This document shows, piece after piece, positions 9,158 to 19,280 of a stretch of DNA of 64,000 nucleotides. The position numbers and the translations under genes were made by a program. Numbering within the stretch: position 1 is the stretch's first letter; each line of letters opens with the position of its first letter. The stretch is taken from NCBI RefSeq assembly GCF_024347135.1, contig NZ_AP024907.1:2843001-2907000 (forward strand), given 5' to 3'. This DNA comes from Vibrio spartinae (lineage in GTDB: Bacteria > Pseudomonadota > Gammaproteobacteria > Enterobacterales > Vibrionaceae). The notes under the pieces were generated by a model. The model did not search any database and was not told the DNA's origin. It worked only from the letters and a program-made list of their open reading frames with translations.

Positions 9158-10585
9158 TTACCCCGGAATATCAATCCCTGCATCTCTCATCTTCGCCAGC
9201 TTATAGCGCAAGGTTCTCGGACTAATCCCCAGACGCTCAGCCATCTCTTTCCGCCGTCCTTTACAAGCAACCAGAGTTTCCAGAATAATGGAATATTCCT
9301 GATCGCGAAGCTCACCTCCCAAATCAGAAATACTTGACTGATGGGTGCTCATCTCACTGTGAGCCACAGTTTTGACAGTCGGTGCTTCAACTGGTTGTGA
9401 TGTCGAGCGCGGCTGATCATTTTCAACCAATCTTTGTAAACTGCCGGCATCCTTCCAATCGACGCCTTCCAAGAGGATATGATCTTCGTCGATATTGCCA
9501 TTCTCACTCAAAATCAAAGCTCTCTGAATGACATTATCCAGTTCACGCACGTTACCGGGCCACGGATAAGACAGTAGTTTTTCAACGGCTGATGTTGCGA
9601 TCCGGGGCATTGCGATACCAAGCTTTTTACAGTGACGTTCAACCAAATGCTGCGCCAAAGGTTTGATGTCATCCTGACGCTCTCGCAGCGCTGGCCATGA
9701 AATGGGGAAAACATTCAGGCGATAGTATAAATCTTCGCGAAATTCACCTTCCTGAACATAGCTTTTTAAATCGCGGTTACTGGTCGCAAGCACTCTGACA
9801 TCCAATTGAATACTTTTACGGCTTCCCAGACGCTCTACTTCTCTTTCCTGTAGCACCCGTAATAGCTTGGCCTGAAGGTTCAAGTCCATTTCACTGATTT
9901 CATCGAGGAGAATGGTCCCACCTTGTGCTTGTTCAAATTTTCCGGGACAAGCTTGGATTGCGCCGGTGAAGGCCCCTTTCTCATAACCAAACAGGGTCGC
10001 TTCCAGCATATTGTCCGGAATCGCAGCACAATTGATCGCGATAAAAGGACCATCTTTTCGCAATGAGGCATTGTGAATGTAGCGAGACATCACCTCCTTT
10101 CCGGAGCCACTCGGCCCGAGAATCATGACATTTGCGTCAGTTTTAGCAACTTTCTCCGCTAAAGCGAGTAATTTCACACTTTTCTCATCAGCGACAACCG
10201 CATCGCCATTGTCATCTGATTTGACCGGGGCATAACGGCTGACCATATTCAGCAACACTTCAGGTGCAAATGGTTTCGCCATATAATCAATGGCACCTTC
10301 TTTCATCGCTGCAACGGCATCTTCAATATTGGCATATGCAGTCATCAGTAATACCGGGAGATTCGGCCAATGCTGTTTGATATTTCTCAATAATGCCAGA
10401 CCACCCATACCAGCCATTTGCACATCAGAGACCACGATATCAACGCCCTCTGATTTTAGCTTTACCAGTGCTTCTTCAGCACAATCAGCTTCGACCCATT
10501 CATAACCGGCCAGAGCTAAGGTATCCACCAATGCCTCGCGCAAACCTTCATCATCTTCAACAATTAATACTTTGCTCTGAGCCAT
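9158..10585 (-). CDS. flrC: Sigma-54-dependent response regulator FlrC
   Basis: 475 residues. FlrC is the activator of class III flagellar promoters and is phosphorylated by FlrB. The receiver domain (about 1-120) has the acidic pair D11/D12, phospho-acceptor D54 and K104. The AAA+ domain has a Walker A motif GPSGSGKE (157-164) and the sigma-54 contact loop GAFTGA (204-209). A Fis-type helix-turn-helix (RRKEMAERLGISPRTLRYKL) closes the protein. The start lies 2 bases after the flrB stop, and its ribosome site is inside the flrB end. Confidence 0.95.
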   Translation of the reverse strand: MAQSKVLIVEDDEGLREALVDTLALAGYEWVEADCAEEALVKLKSEGVDIVVSDVQMAGMGGLALLRNIKQHWPNLPVLLMTAYANIEDAVAAMKEGAIDYMAKPFAPEVLLNMVSRYAPVKSDDNGDAVVADEKSVKLLALAEKVAKTDANVMILGPSGSGKEVMSRYIHNASLRKDGPFIAINCAAIPDNMLEATLFGYEKGAFTGAIQACPGKFEQAQGGTILLDEISEMDLNLQAKLLRVLQEREVERLGSRKSIQLDVRVLATSNRDLKSYVQEGEFREDLYYRLNVFPISWPALRERQDDIKPLAQHLVERHCKKLGIAMPRIATSAVEKLLSYPWPGNVRELDNVIQRALILSENGNIDEDHILLEGVDWKDAGSLQRLVENDQPRSTSQPVEAPTVKTVAHSEMSTHQSSISDLGGELRDQEYSIILETLVACKGRRKEMAERLGISPRTLRYKLAKMRDAGIDIPG

Positions 10586-10587
10586 GA

Positions 10588-11640
10588 TTACTCTCCTGCC
10601 TCTGAATTCTTATGAGAAACCGTCCGCTCCAGAGGAAGACACATCGTGAAACATGCACCGTCCCCTTCTTCAGAAATCAAGTCTAGATGCCCATCGTGTG
10701 CACGACAAACCATCTGAACAACCGCAAGCCCTAACCCCGTTCCCTGCGAACGCGTGGTAAAAAAAGGCTCCATAATTTTATTTTGCATCTCAGCAGCAAT
10801 TCCCGGCCCGTTATCCTGTACAGAAATCTTCAACATATTTTGGACAGGTCGGAAGAACACATCAATCTGAGCACCTTTCCCGCTATTCTGAATCGCATTC
10901 ATCACCAAATTACTCAACGCTGAAGCGATTGCATTGGGATTTCCCAGCAAAGCCGTATCCGGATGTTCGATTTCTTGCCCGTAGTCGATCTGATGACTTT
11001 GTATCGCCGTTTCGACCATTGGATAAAATTCCTGAACTAACGCATCAAGTGTAAAGGATTTGACGACTTTATTATCGCCTCCCTTGGCAAACAGCAGCAT
11101 GTCATTGACTTGTTTATCCAAATCATGCAACCGATCCATCAATTTCGTTTGAAAACGTTCACGTGTTGCAGCCGATAACTGAGGCGCAGCAAGGTTAGAC
11201 GCATACAGCATCGCACTCGATAAAGGGGTGCGAACCTGATGTGCCAATGACGCCACCATTCGGCCCAGTGAAGAGAGCCGTTGTAAATCACTCACTCGCG
11301 CCTGAAGCAAACGGGTTTCGGTTAAATCGGTAATGAGGATCAGTTGACCAGTTGACGATGCTGAGATCGCGAGCCGCACTTTTCTGCCATTGCGTAGCGA
11401 AATTTCGTGTCCATCATCTTCTTTCGGTGCAAAAGCAGACTGAATCACAGCGTACCAGCGTTCACCGACTAATGGAATTTCCAGCAGCCGAACCGCTTCA
11501 GGATTTGCCTCACGGACAATGCCCTGCGTATCCAACAAAATAACGCCGGCAGGCATGACATCCAGTACCTGTTTGTATCGTTCAACCTGATCTTCTATCG
11601 AATCGAGATGAGAAAGCTGTTGTGACTGAGATTCTTGCAT
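10588..11640 (-). CDS. flrB: Two-component sensor kinase FlrB
   Basis: 350 residues with no transmembrane segment, so it is cytoplasmic, as known for FlrB/FleS. A PAS domain (about 20-110) is followed by a dimerisation helix with phospho-acceptor H134 in SLAHQVRTPLSSA, and an HATPase domain with the N box (LSNLVMNAIQNSGKG) and G boxes DNGPGIA and GTGLGLAVVQ. It phosphorylates FlrC. It is first in the flrBC operon and has its own sigma-54 promoter. Confidence 0.94.
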   Translation of the reverse strand: MQESQSQQLSHLDSIEDQVERYKQVLDVMPAGVILLDTQGIVREANPEAVRLLEIPLVGERWYAVIQSAFAPKEDDGHEISLRNGRKVRLAISASSTGQLILITDLTETRLLQARVSDLQRLSSLGRMVASLAHQVRTPLSSAMLYASNLAAPQLSAATRERFQTKLMDRLHDLDKQVNDMLLFAKGGDNKVVKSFTLDALVQEFYPMVETAIQSHQIDYGQEIEHPDTALLGNPNAIASALSNLVMNAIQNSGKGAQIDVFFRPVQNMLKISVQDNGPGIAAEMQNKIMEPFFTTRSQGTGLGLAVVQMVCRAHDGHLDLISEEGDGACFTMCLPLERTVSHKNSEAGE

Positions 11641-11679
11641 ATCCGTTTTCTGTTCTGTAAAAACAACAATAGTCTGAAA

Positions 11680-11695
11680 AGCAAAAAGCGTTCCA
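11680..11695 (-). promoter_or_regulatory. Sigma-54 promoter of flrBC
   Basis: The minus strand reads TGGAACGCTTTTTGCT, which fits TGGCAC-N5-TTGCW with one change and correct spacing. It is about 40 bases before the flrB ATG. The master activator FlrA, encoded immediately upstream, is the expected regulator. The element sits inside an inverted repeat: AGTCTG at 11671-11676 and CAGACT at 11694-11699. Confidence 0.85.
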
Positions 11696-11774
11696 GACTA
11701 TTTTTTATATAAAATTCAATCTATTACATCAACAGAAGAAATATGATGACAATATATTGACTCTTTTCTGACGT

Positions 11775-13244
11775 TTAACGGTTCATCTCATATTTTTTCA
11801 TCTTTTCAACCAGCGTCGTTCTGCGCATCCCTAGCATGTCTGCAGCACGGGCAACCACACCATCTTGAGCATCCAAGGCTTGATTAATCAGATTCACTTC
11901 CAGCTCTGCCAACAATTCCTTGAGATTAACACCTTCAGGGGGCAAGGATTGAGGCGCATTCACATGGTTTATCAAATCCTGCTCTACATCACTCAGTTGA
12001 AAATCTTCAGAAAAAATGTCTGCCAGTACATCCCGTTCCTGCTCTTCAATACTACTGTAACGACTCACCTCCGGTTGGAATTCCGGAATATCGCTGTAGC
12101 GATATTTGGTTGGTAAGTGATTGACATCAATCAAGCTATTTGGAAAAAGAATGATCATCCGTTCAACCAAATTCGCTAATTCCCGAACATTTCCCGGCCA
12201 ATGATGTTCCATCAGCGACTGAATCGCTCGCGGCGTAAAACAGATAGGTGAAGCCCCTTCGGATTCCATGCGCGTCAGCAGTTCTTGAATTAACAAAGGA
12301 ATGTCGTCTTTACGCTCTTTCAACGCAGGCATTTCAATCGGAAAAACATTCAATCGATAATAGAGATCTTCGCGGAATAATTCCTTATTGATCATCGATT
12401 CCAGATTGCGATGCGTTGCTGCAATGACACGAACGTTAACTTTAATCGTGGCATTACCGCCAACCCGTTCAAAACAGCGTTCTTGCAACACACGCAGCAA
12501 CTTCACCTGCATTGCCATTGGCATATCACCAATTTCATCCAGAAATAAGGTTCCGCCTTCTGCCAATTCAAACCGACCTTTACGTGCCGTGAGTGCCCCG
12601 GTAAATGCACCTTTTTCATGCCCAAAAAGTTCACTTTCCAATAAATCGGCAGGGATCGCACCACAGTTAATCGGCACAAAAGGACCGTTACGTCGCGGTG
12701 AATGATAATGGACATTGCGTGCAACAACTTCTTTCCCAGTTCCGGATTCACCGAGAATCAGCACATTAGCATCCGTTCCTGAAACTTGCTCAATCAAATG
12801 ACGGACATCTTGAATGCCGGAACTCTGTCCGACTAAACTTCTGAACAGCGTTGTTTTACGCCCAGAGGTAAATACAGAAATGCCTTTACGTCCCAGAAAA
12901 TCCTTACAATGCCTCAGCGCTTCAGCTAACTGAGGATAATTGAGAGGCAAATCAAGTTCGCCAACATAATTAGAGAATGCTTCCAAAGAGTAAGGCTGTT
13001 GATCCATCATCAACAGTGGGATATGAGAGAGATCCTGTAAACGTGTCTGCGCCATCGCAGACAGATGTCCACTTTGCAACGAACCAAGCAGACAGCCAGC
13101 CCATACGTCAGACCAATCAATCTGTTCAAATTGAGACGATTCGATTACCTCGCAAGGTTCACCGACAAAATCCAAAATAATACTGATTTGCTGACGAATT
13201 GCAGGATTATCCTCAATCACGAGCAGTTTCGCTAAACCTTGCAT
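11775..13244 (-). CDS. flrA: Flagellar master regulator FlrA (FleQ family, sigma-54 activator)
   Basis: 489 residues from the chosen start. FlrA is the class I regulator at the top of the vibrio flagellar hierarchy, and its family is inhibited by c-di-GMP. The N-terminal receiver-like domain has no aspartate where a phospho-acceptor would be (WAGCLLGSL around 48-56), as usual for FleQ/FlrA. The AAA+ domain has Walker A GESGTGKE (165-172) and GAFTGA (212-217). The C-terminal helix-turn-helix is [20 protein letters not shown] chose ATG 13244 because homologues begin MQ-LAKLLVI. An in-frame ATG at 13265 is also possible, and neither has a strong ribosome site. Confidence 0.93.
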   Translation of the reverse strand: MQGLAKLLVIEDNPAIRQQISIILDFVGEPCEVIESSQFEQIDWSDVWAGCLLGSLQSGHLSAMAQTRLQDLSHIPLLMMDQQPYSLEAFSNYVGELDLPLNYPQLAEALRHCKDFLGRKGISVFTSGRKTTLFRSLVGQSSGIQDVRHLIEQVSGTDANVLILGESGTGKEVVARNVHYHSPRRNGPFVPINCGAIPADLLESELFGHEKGAFTGALTARKGRFELAEGGTLFLDEIGDMPMAMQVKLLRVLQERCFERVGGNATIKVNVRVIAATHRNLESMINKELFREDLYYRLNVFPIEMPALKERKDDIPLLIQELLTRMESEGASPICFTPRAIQSLMEHHWPGNVRELANLVERMIILFPNSLIDVNHLPTKYRYSDIPEFQPEVSRYSSIEEQERDVLADIFSEDFQLSDVEQDLINHVNAPQSLPPEGVNLKELLAELEVNLINQALDAQDGVVARAADMLGMRRTTLVEKMKKYEMNR

Positions 13245-13371
13245 AGGTAAGTATATTGCCTTCATCCATTAGGTTATTGTTGCCGTTGAATTTCTACGTT
13301 GACCTGGTGAGATATCGTTTACTCAATCTATCTCTAGATAAACATAGACAAAAACTCAGACGACCAGCAAC

Positions 13372-13404
13372 AAAAAAGCCACTAATCTATAGTGATAGTG
13401 GCTT
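13372..13404 (-). terminator. Intrinsic terminator after fliS
   Basis: The stem AGCCACTA/TAGTGGCT has an 11-base loop and is followed on the minus strand by a run of six T. It lies about 80 bases after the fliS stop and would end the flaG-fliD-flaI-fliS transcript before flrA. Confidence 0.75.
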
Positions 13405-13445
13405 CTATTCTATTGAATTCAAAAAATATGGCAATACGAAGACGC

Positions 13446-13466
13446 CACTCAATCATCGATTGAGTG
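13446..13466. repeat. Perfect 9-bp hairpin just after fliS
   Basis: CACTCAATC-ATC-GATTGAGTG is a perfect stem with a 3-base loop, 19 bases beyond the fliS stop and upstream of the T-tailed terminator. It has no T-run of its own. It may protect the mRNA 3' end or be a protein-binding palindrome, and the sequence does not say which. Confidence 0.6.
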
Positions 13467-13484
13467 AGATTCTTCCAATAAAAC

Positions 13485-13895
13485 CTATGCACCCACTTCA
13501 GAAGAAGTGAGATGGTGATACTCTGAAGGTATCTGATCCCAAGCCGATTTTATTTCTCGAATGATATCAATTACATCATCAAGCAGCTCTGGTTCATTGA
13601 GATGATTTGCCTGTGTAATTTGGGTAATCACAAATTCGTAAAGCTGATCTAGGTTTCTGGCAATATCCCCACCATCTTCCATTGATAAACAACTCCGTAG
13701 ACTGATGATGATGTCCAAGGCCTTACCTAAACGCTCACCTTTGACAGGAATATTGCCTTGCATCATCGCCGCTTTGCCCTGTATCAGTCGCTCAATCGCG
13801 CCGGCCATCAGCATCTGTACGACTTTATGTGGTGAGGCAGCACTGAGCTGGCTGTCCACTGATACTTTTTTGTAAGCCTGTAAAGAACCACGCAT
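13485..13895 (-). CDS. fliS: Flagellin export chaperone FliS
   Basis: 136 residues. FliS is a cytosolic four-helix chaperone that binds the C-terminal helices of flagellin and prevents early polymerisation. Family hallmarks are an N-terminal AYKKVSVDSQLSAASPHKVVQMLM and the central RSCLSMEDGGDIARNLDQLYEFV. A good ribosome site (GAGGA) precedes the ATG. It follows flaI (12-base gap), as in other vibrios. Confidence 0.95.
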   Translation of the reverse strand: MRGSLQAYKKVSVDSQLSAASPHKVVQMLMAGAIERLIQGKAAMMQGNIPVKGERLGKALDIIISLRSCLSMEDGGDIARNLDQLYEFVITQITQANHLNEPELLDDVIDIIREIKSAWDQIPSEYHHLTSSEVGA

Positions 13896-13907
13896 AGTCT
13901 TCCTCTT

Positions 13908-14213
13908 TCATAAAAACTTCTTGTACTGCTGAACAGATTTATTCCCATACCGGTACTTTTTCAGTGAATGACCGATACCTGATGTTTTCAGTTGCATCTC
14001 TTCAACCAGTCGTTGGGTGCGTTCGATTGCACACTGCCACGGCTCTGAACGTGAGAACTGTTGATTTTCTGACGCTTCCTGAACCAATACCTGCAATATC
14101 TGATCCCTTTTATCGACTAATCGGTGAATTACTTCAGTATTTATTTCTTCTTCCTGAAGATGTTCACTAATTTCGTGATCAAGATCACTTAATTGACTCA
14201 GATGATTATCCAT
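13908..14213 (-). CDS. flaI: FlaI / FliT-like flagellar chaperone
   Basis: 101 residues, charged and helical, with no transmembrane segment. Position is the main evidence: between fliD and fliS, where vibrios carry flaI and enterobacteria carry fliT, the FliD chaperone. Size fits. Its ATG overlaps the fliD stop by 8 bases, which suggests coupling to fliD translation. FliT-like function is inferred, because primary sequence similarity to FliT is low. Confidence 0.8.
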   Translation of the reverse strand: MDNHLSQLSDLDHEISEHLQEEEINTEVIHRLVDKRDQILQVLVQEASENQQFSRSEPWQCAIERTQRLVEEMQLKTSGIGHSLKKYRYGNKSVQQYKKFL

Positions 14214-16206
14214 TTGACGAACCTAATGCATTCATCATCCCTGACAGCTGGCTTTGCATTTTACTTGTTGCATCCTGCATCGCCAGAAACTTATCATGAG
14301 TTCGTTGTTCTAATGTGTTCATCCGGCGATCCAGTGCCTCTTGGTTATCGTCCAAACGACGGTTCTGTTCAACCATACTCTTTTCTCGAGTACGCAGAGA
14401 CCCAGTCACACCGGTCATCCCTTGAATCGCGTCTTCAACTCTTTTGGCAAAACCATCCCGGCCACCAAAAAACTCACCAAGTTTATTAAAATTGTTGTTC
14501 AGTTGCCGGGTTAGCATATCTTCGTTGATTTCCAATGTGCCTTGCCGGGTCGTTGTAATACCAAACTCCGTGAGTGTTTTTAAATTTTCAGGCGCTTGCT
14601 TGATCTGAGAAGAAAAAACCCGTTTCATCCGGGAGTCCGCATTACGGACAACACTGTCACCCGCAAGTGGCCCGGCTTGGCCTGTCTTTGGATCCACATT
14701 TGATAGCTCTTTCGACAGCTGGTAAAACTGATTGTATGCACTGACGAATTTGTGAATATCATCTTTGACCGTATCCCGGTCATACTCAATATCAATTTCC
14801 GCAGGTGGCTGATTGGCTTTCGTTTTTCCTTTGACTTTTAAATCAACACCATCAATCGCATTTTCAATAATGTTGTTCTTGCTTGACAGAGTCGCAACCC
14901 CATCCAACATAACTTTGGCATCCTGAGCAGACTGAACTTCTGACATCCCTTGATAGGCATCAAATGCTTGCTGAGCGGCTTGCAGTTCAGATTGCACTTT
15001 TTCCACTTTTTCGATGTAAGCCCGCTCTTCCGGCGATAATCGCGCGCGTTCCTGTGCTTTCGCTTCCTCTGGTGTCATTTGACCAGAGCGAACGGCAGCT
15101 TCGATATCTGCTTCTTCCTGTGCTAACTTTTTCTGCAGCTTATCTTGCGCTTCTTTAGGCGTTACGTACGAATCATATAATGTTCCTGATGCGGCATTTG
15201 ACCATCCGGGCACATTGGAAGACTTATCGATCGTACTTTGATCCAGTTCCGGTTGCGGCTCTTGATAAGAGTCTAACAACGTCCCGGATGCTGTTTCCGA
15301 CCACCCGGGAATGCGATCTTCAGGACGGACATAATCTTGCGCTTTTTTCGCAGCCTCTGCGGCTGCATTGGCAGCAGTGTCCGATAATTCGCTCGTTGCA
15401 GATGCGTCGGGTTGGGCTTTTTCAGCAGCTTGGCGGATCTCATCCGCGACAGACTGATCAACGGCTCGGGCTGCCGTTTCTAATTTTTCGGCAACTTTCC
15501 CTGCGATTTTTTGCTGTTCTGGTGTGAGCGGCGTAATCAGTTGTTGCGCTTGAGAACGTGCTTGTTCTAAATCCTTAACCCGTTGCTCCAGCGTTTTATA
15601 TTCCAGTTTTTTTAAGCTACTACCATTGGGCGCATCAGCGCCTATCTGGATTTTATTATCTTGGCCGGATTGGTTTGAAGCAATAATGAGACGAGGACCG
15701 TCGATATCATTAATCACAGAGGCGCGAACCCCTGGGTTCCCTTCCGCAGCATTAATGCCGTTCACGACATCTTTCAGACGTGAATTTGATTGAATATCAA
15801 CGGTAAAACGACGGTTGTCGAGTGAAATATGCAGCTTACCCGGCCCAAATTTCTCATCTTCCGTAAAAACGTTAGATGCAACTTTATGACTTTGGGCAAG
15901 CTGCAACACATCGATAGCGTATCTTCCTGCGATGGCATCAGTTGTCGCTGTCGCTGAGACGACATTTTCATTGGTCGTATCAACTTTTCGCAATGCAAAC
16001 GCTTTTTCTTGGCGAAAATTTGCCATGAGCGTTTTCATTGTATCCAACGACTCTCCGAGTCGGCCGTAGGCACTAATACTGGCATTATTTTGCGTCCGCT
16101 GATTATCGATCCGTTGCTGCTTGGGAACACGCTCCGAATCGACAATCTTACGAACCATGGAATTAATATCCATGCCAGAATTCATCCCTAACGGGCCCAG
16201 ACTCAT
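14206..16206 (-). CDS. fliD: Flagellar hook-associated protein 2 / filament cap FliD
   Basis: 666 residues, longer than enterobacterial FliD but normal for vibrios. The N-terminal D0/D1 helix (GMNSGMDINSMVRKIVDSERVP) and the C-terminal FliD domain with coiled-coil tail (RTREKSMVEQNRRLDDNQEALDRRMNTL) mark the family. Between them, at about 205-420, is an extended Ala/Glu/Gln-rich helical insertion containing two copies of a PGWS-x-x-ASGTL-x-DSY motif. A ribosome site GAGGTGA precedes the ATG. It follows flaG by 20 bases. Confidence 0.95.
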   Translation of the reverse strand: MSLGPLGMNSGMDINSMVRKIVDSERVPKQQRIDNQRTQNNASISAYGRLGESLDTMKTLMANFRQEKAFALRKVDTTNENVVSATATTDAIAGRYAIDVLQLAQSHKVASNVFTEDEKFGPGKLHISLDNRRFTVDIQSNSRLKDVVNGINAAEGNPGVRASVINDIDGPRLIIASNQSGQDNKIQIGADAPNGSSLKKLEYKTLEQRVKDLEQARSQAQQLITPLTPEQQKIAGKVAEKLETAARAVDQSVADEIRQAAEKAQPDASATSELSDTAANAAAEAAKKAQDYVRPEDRIPGWSETASGTLLDSYQEPQPELDQSTIDKSSNVPGWSNAASGTLYDSYVTPKEAQDKLQKKLAQEEADIEAAVRSGQMTPEEAKAQERARLSPEERAYIEKVEKVQSELQAAQQAFDAYQGMSEVQSAQDAKVMLDGVATLSSKNNIIENAIDGVDLKVKGKTKANQPPAEIDIEYDRDTVKDDIHKFVSAYNQFYQLSKELSNVDPKTGQAGPLAGDSVVRNADSRMKRVFSSQIKQAPENLKTLTEFGITTTRQGTLEINEDMLTRQLNNNFNKLGEFFGGRDGFAKRVEDAIQGMTGVTGSLRTREKSMVEQNRRLDDNQEALDRRMNTLEQRTHDKFLAMQDATSKMQSQLSGMMNALGSSNG

Positions 16207-16226
16207 CCAATCACCTCAAAATAACG

Positions 16227-16670
16227 TTACACTTTGGTCATCAAAAGACCAGATCGATGATCCTGATCTCTGGCCAAGCGTCGCAAGACAACAAGTATCT
16301 CTTCTTCCGGAATCTGACGAATTACATCACCGGTATCAGCTTCGTAAATCGTCACCACATCCCGTCCGGACTCTTCATCAACTCGAAACGACAATCCTTT
16401 ATTGAGTGAAGAAACAAATTCATGCATCTGCTTCATCACTTGGGCTCGCTGTTCTTCGTTAATTCGCTTCCGCTCTTTTGACACTTTTTCTACTGTCTGA
16501 GCGGAATCCGCTTGCCGCACTTTCATCTCTTCGGCAAGCTTGTCCATTCGTTCTGCGTCTTTATTCACAGAAACACTTCTTGCACTATTACTGTCATTCT
16601 CTGAAGCAATTTTAGTGCCATTTTGTGAGCCGTAAGGCTGGATGTTCGATGTGTAGGATGAAACTTCCAT
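16227..16670 (-). CDS. flaG: FlaG family flagellar protein
   Basis: 147 residues. The C-terminal FlaG domain (about 90-130) has the conserved FRVDEESGRDVVTIYEADT followed by GDVIRQIPEEE. The N-terminal half is variable, charged and Ser-rich. In related polarly flagellated bacteria FlaG affects filament length. It lies between the proximal flagellin and fliD, the usual vibrio order. Confidence 0.93.
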   Translation of the reverse strand: MEVSSYTSNIQPYGSQNGTKIASENDSNSARSVSVNKDAERMDKLAEEMKVRQADSAQTVEKVSKERKRINEEQRAQVMKQMHEFVSSLNKGLSFRVDEESGRDVVTIYEADTGDVIRQIPEEEILVVLRRLARDQDHRSGLLMTKV

Positions 16671-16708
16671 AACAATCTCCCTTCCACCTCATTGGGTTCA
16701 AATCATCA

Positions 16709-16738
16709 GACTACTTTGACCCCAAGCTCAAAATAGTC
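16709..16738. repeat. Imperfect hairpin between flagellin and flaG
   Basis: The arms are GACTACTTTGA and TCAAAATAGTC, an 11-bp stem with one mismatch. They lie 7 bases before the end of the gap that follows the flagellin stop. No T-run follows, so this may only weaken read-through into flaG or stabilise the flagellin mRNA 3' end. Confidence 0.45.
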
Positions 16739-16744
16739 CGTTGA

Positions 16745-17875
16745 TTACCCCAATAGACTAAGAGCTGCAGATGGAGCCTGCTTCGCCTGCGCCAGTACCG
16801 AGGTACTTGCTTGTTGCAGAATTTGAGACTTGGTCATCTGCGTTGTTTCTTTTGCATAATCAGTATCTTTAATACGACTCCGTGATGCATTCACGTTTTC
16901 GTTAATATTTTCAAGGTTACTGATTGCATGTCCGAAGCGGTTTTGGAAAGCCCCCAAAGAAGCCCGTTGACTATCAACCGATTTCAGCGCACCATCAAGG
17001 ACAGCTACCGCCAGTTGAGAACCACCGACAGTCGAAACATCGACACTCTGAACGGTCATATCCTGACCTTCACCGAAACCGATTTCAGAGCCCAGTCCAC
17101 CACCGATGGTGACATCACCAGTTACTTTTTGTGAAGAAGCAAATAGCTGTAATTTGCCACCATCTCCAACAGAAGCCTGAATGTCACTATTCTGCCCATT
17201 AATGTAAGTCGCTACCTCTTCCAGATCATCGCCAGTTTTCGCATTAATCGTCAACTCTTGGGCGTCACCGTCTTTATTAGTATAACTCAAGGTGAGATCG
17301 GTTGCGTTAGAGACCATCCAGTCTGGAGATTTTCCTTCTTGCGCAACATATGCACGCCCCCCCATATTTTGCGTATCGGTTCGCATGCTACCCATCGTCA
17401 AAGATACGGCTTCACCAGAATCAGCACCGATCTGAAAAGATTTGCTACCAAACGTCCCATTGAGGAGTTTATTTCCCCCGAACGATGTCGTTTCAGCAAT
17501 CCGGTCCAGCTCATCATTTAATGCTGAAACCTCTTCCTGAATCGCATTACGATCCGCACTCGAGTTAGAACCATTCGAAGATTGCAGAGACAGATCCCGC
17601 ATTCGCTGCAAGATGGATGTGGTTTCATTCATCGCACCTTCAGCAGTTTGTGCAATTGAAATGCCATCATTCGCATTTCTAACCGCCATATCTAACCCGT
17701 TACTTTGCGAGGTTAAGCGATTCGAAATTTGCAACCCTGCGGCATCATCTTTCGCACTGTTAATCCGGTAACCGGAAGACAGTCGCTCCATTGATTTCTG
17801 AGCGCTATCCGCAGCATTATTCAAATAACGCTGCGCGGTCATACCCGAGATATTGGTATTTACACTAATTGGCAT
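16745..17875 (-). CDS. Flagellin (position of V. cholerae flaB)
   Basis: 376 residues. Filament subunit with the conserved N-terminal D0/D1 ([26 protein letters not shown]) and C-terminal D1/D0 ending in ALSLLG. The variable middle is short, as in vibrios. It is the proximal member of a three-flagellin group next to flaG. A strong ribosome site AAAGGAG precedes the ATG, and a good sigma-28 promoter is about 80 bases upstream. Naming differs between species (flaB in V. cholerae order, flaA in V. parahaemolyticus order), so no symbol is given. Confidence 0.96.
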   Translation of the reverse strand: MPISVNTNISGMTAQRYLNNAADSAQKSMERLSSGYRINSAKDDAAGLQISNRLTSQSNGLDMAVRNANDGISIAQTAEGAMNETTSILQRMRDLSLQSSNGSNSSADRNAIQEEVSALNDELDRIAETTSFGGNKLLNGTFGSKSFQIGADSGEAVSLTMGSMRTDTQNMGGRAYVAQEGKSPDWMVSNATDLTLSYTNKDGDAQELTINAKTGDDLEEVATYINGQNSDIQASVGDGGKLQLFASSQKVTGDVTIGGGLGSEIGFGEGQDMTVQSVDVSTVGGSQLAVAVLDGALKSVDSQRASLGAFQNRFGHAISNLENINENVNASRSRIKDTDYAKETTQMTKSQILQQASTSVLAQAKQAPSAALSLLG

Positions 17876-17955
17876 ATTGATCTCCTTTAACGGATAGTTG
17901 ATGTGCTGCTGTGTCTCTCACCTCACTTTCACACATCTCATTTCTCTCAATCTTG

Positions 17956-17982
17956 TTAACGGCTAGGGATCTATATCCTTTA
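17956..17982 (-). promoter_or_regulatory. Sigma-28 (FliA) promoter of the proximal flagellin
   Basis: The minus strand has TAAA, 15 bases, then GCCGTTAA. This differs at one base from the enteric form TAAA-N15-GCCGATAA. Confidence 0.9.
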
Positions 17983-18077
17983 GAATATTTTTAATTTTTT
18001 TATTCAATCGGCCCATTGTGTAAAAAAAGCGTGAATCACTTCAAAATTTATTGTCTAGATAACATCTCTCAATACAA

Positions 18078-18103
18078 AAAAATCCAGCCGAAGCTGGATT
18101 TTT
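18078..18103 (-). terminator. Intrinsic terminator of the second flagellin
   Basis: An 11-bp stem AAAAATCCAGC/GCTGGATTTTT with a 4-base loop, 29 bases after the flagellin stop. It is almost the same sequence as the terminator after flaC at 61349-61374. Confidence 0.9.
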
Positions 18104-18131
18104 AAACAAAGTCTGTCTTGTAGTGAATGGC

Positions 18132-19265
18132 TTATCCAAGCAGGCTCAATGCTGAGTTTGGTGCTTGTTTGGCCTGTGCCAGAATCGAACTTGATGCCTG
18201 ACCCAGAATCTGAGATTTGGTCAATGCAGTTGTTTCTTTCGCAAAGTCGGTATCTTTGATTCGGCTCTTCGATGCATTCACATTCTCATTAATGTTATCC
18301 AAGTTACTGGTTGCATGGTTGAATCGGTTCTGGAATGCACCCAGTTCAGCACGGTGACTATCAACATACTTTAATGCTGAGTCAATGATAGCAACCGACT
18401 GTTGTGCGCCACCGACAGAAGTCACATCAATGGTATCGACGGTGACACCTTTCCCTTCGCCAATCCCTAACTCGCCCGCTAATGCACCACCAAATGTAAC
18501 ATCACCATCAACTTTATTATTGCCAGCAAAGACTTGTAGTTTGCCATCCTGATCAACTGACGCTTTAATCGCATCGGTCTGACCATTGATGTAGGTTGCA
18601 AGCTCTTCAATATCATCACCCGCTTTAGCAGAGATAGCGATGTTTTGCTCTTGTCCGTCTTTGTCTATCAGATTGATTTGGAGATCATTCTGCCCGGCCT
18701 GAACGGTCCAGTTTTTGTCCTTACCATTTTCCGCGATATAACTGGTACCACCCATCTGGCTATTATCGCTGCGCATATTTTTCAGGTTCAGCATAACGGC
18801 TTCACCATTATCAGCACCAATCTGGAAGGATTTCGTCTGGAAAGTACCGTTTAAGAGCTTGTTACCACCAAAAGAGGTTGTTTCCGCAATCCGATTCAGT
18901 TCGTCATTCAGTGCTGTCACTTCTTCTTGAATCGCAACTCGATCAGATTTAGAGTTCGAGCCATTCGAAGACTGGAGTGACAAATCACGCATCCGTTGCA
19001 GAATGTTAGTGGTTTCGTTCATTGCCCCTTCAGCGGTTTGCGCAATAGAGATACCATCATTCGCGTTGCGTACAGCGACATCTAAGCCGCGGCTTTGTAC
19101 ATTCAAGCGATTCGAAATTTGCAGACCTGCAGCATCATCTTTCGCGCTATTGATTTTAAAGCCTGATGATAAACGTTCCATTGATGAATTCTGAGCTTGT
19201 GTTGCAGAATTCAGGTAACGTTGTGCGGTCATTGCTGATACGTTTGTGTTTACATTCACTGCCAT
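18132..19265 (-). CDS. Flagellin (position of V. cholerae flaD)
   Basis: 377 residues with the full flagellin N- and C-terminal domains (ends ALSLLG). It is very similar along its whole length to the flaC-position flagellin at 61395-62528. The two also share a leader hairpin and a terminator, which suggests duplication or gene conversion between the two flagellin loci. A ribosome site GGAGAAG precedes the ATG. A sigma-28-like promoter lies about 85-110 bases upstream. Confidence 0.95.
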   Translation of the reverse strand: MAVNVNTNVSAMTAQRYLNSATQAQNSSMERLSSGFKINSAKDDAAGLQISNRLNVQSRGLDVAVRNANDGISIAQTAEGAMNETTNILQRMRDLSLQSSNGSNSKSDRVAIQEEVTALNDELNRIAETTSFGGNKLLNGTFQTKSFQIGADNGEAVMLNLKNMRSDNSQMGGTSYIAENGKDKNWTVQAGQNDLQINLIDKDGQEQNIAISAKAGDDIEELATYINGQTDAIKASVDQDGKLQVFAGNNKVDGDVTFGGALAGELGIGEGKGVTVDTIDVTSVGGAQQSVAIIDSALKYVDSHRAELGAFQNRFNHATSNLDNINENVNASKSRIKDTDFAKETTALTKSQILGQASSSILAQAKQAPNSALSLLG

Positions 19266-19280
19266 GATGACTTCTCCAAT

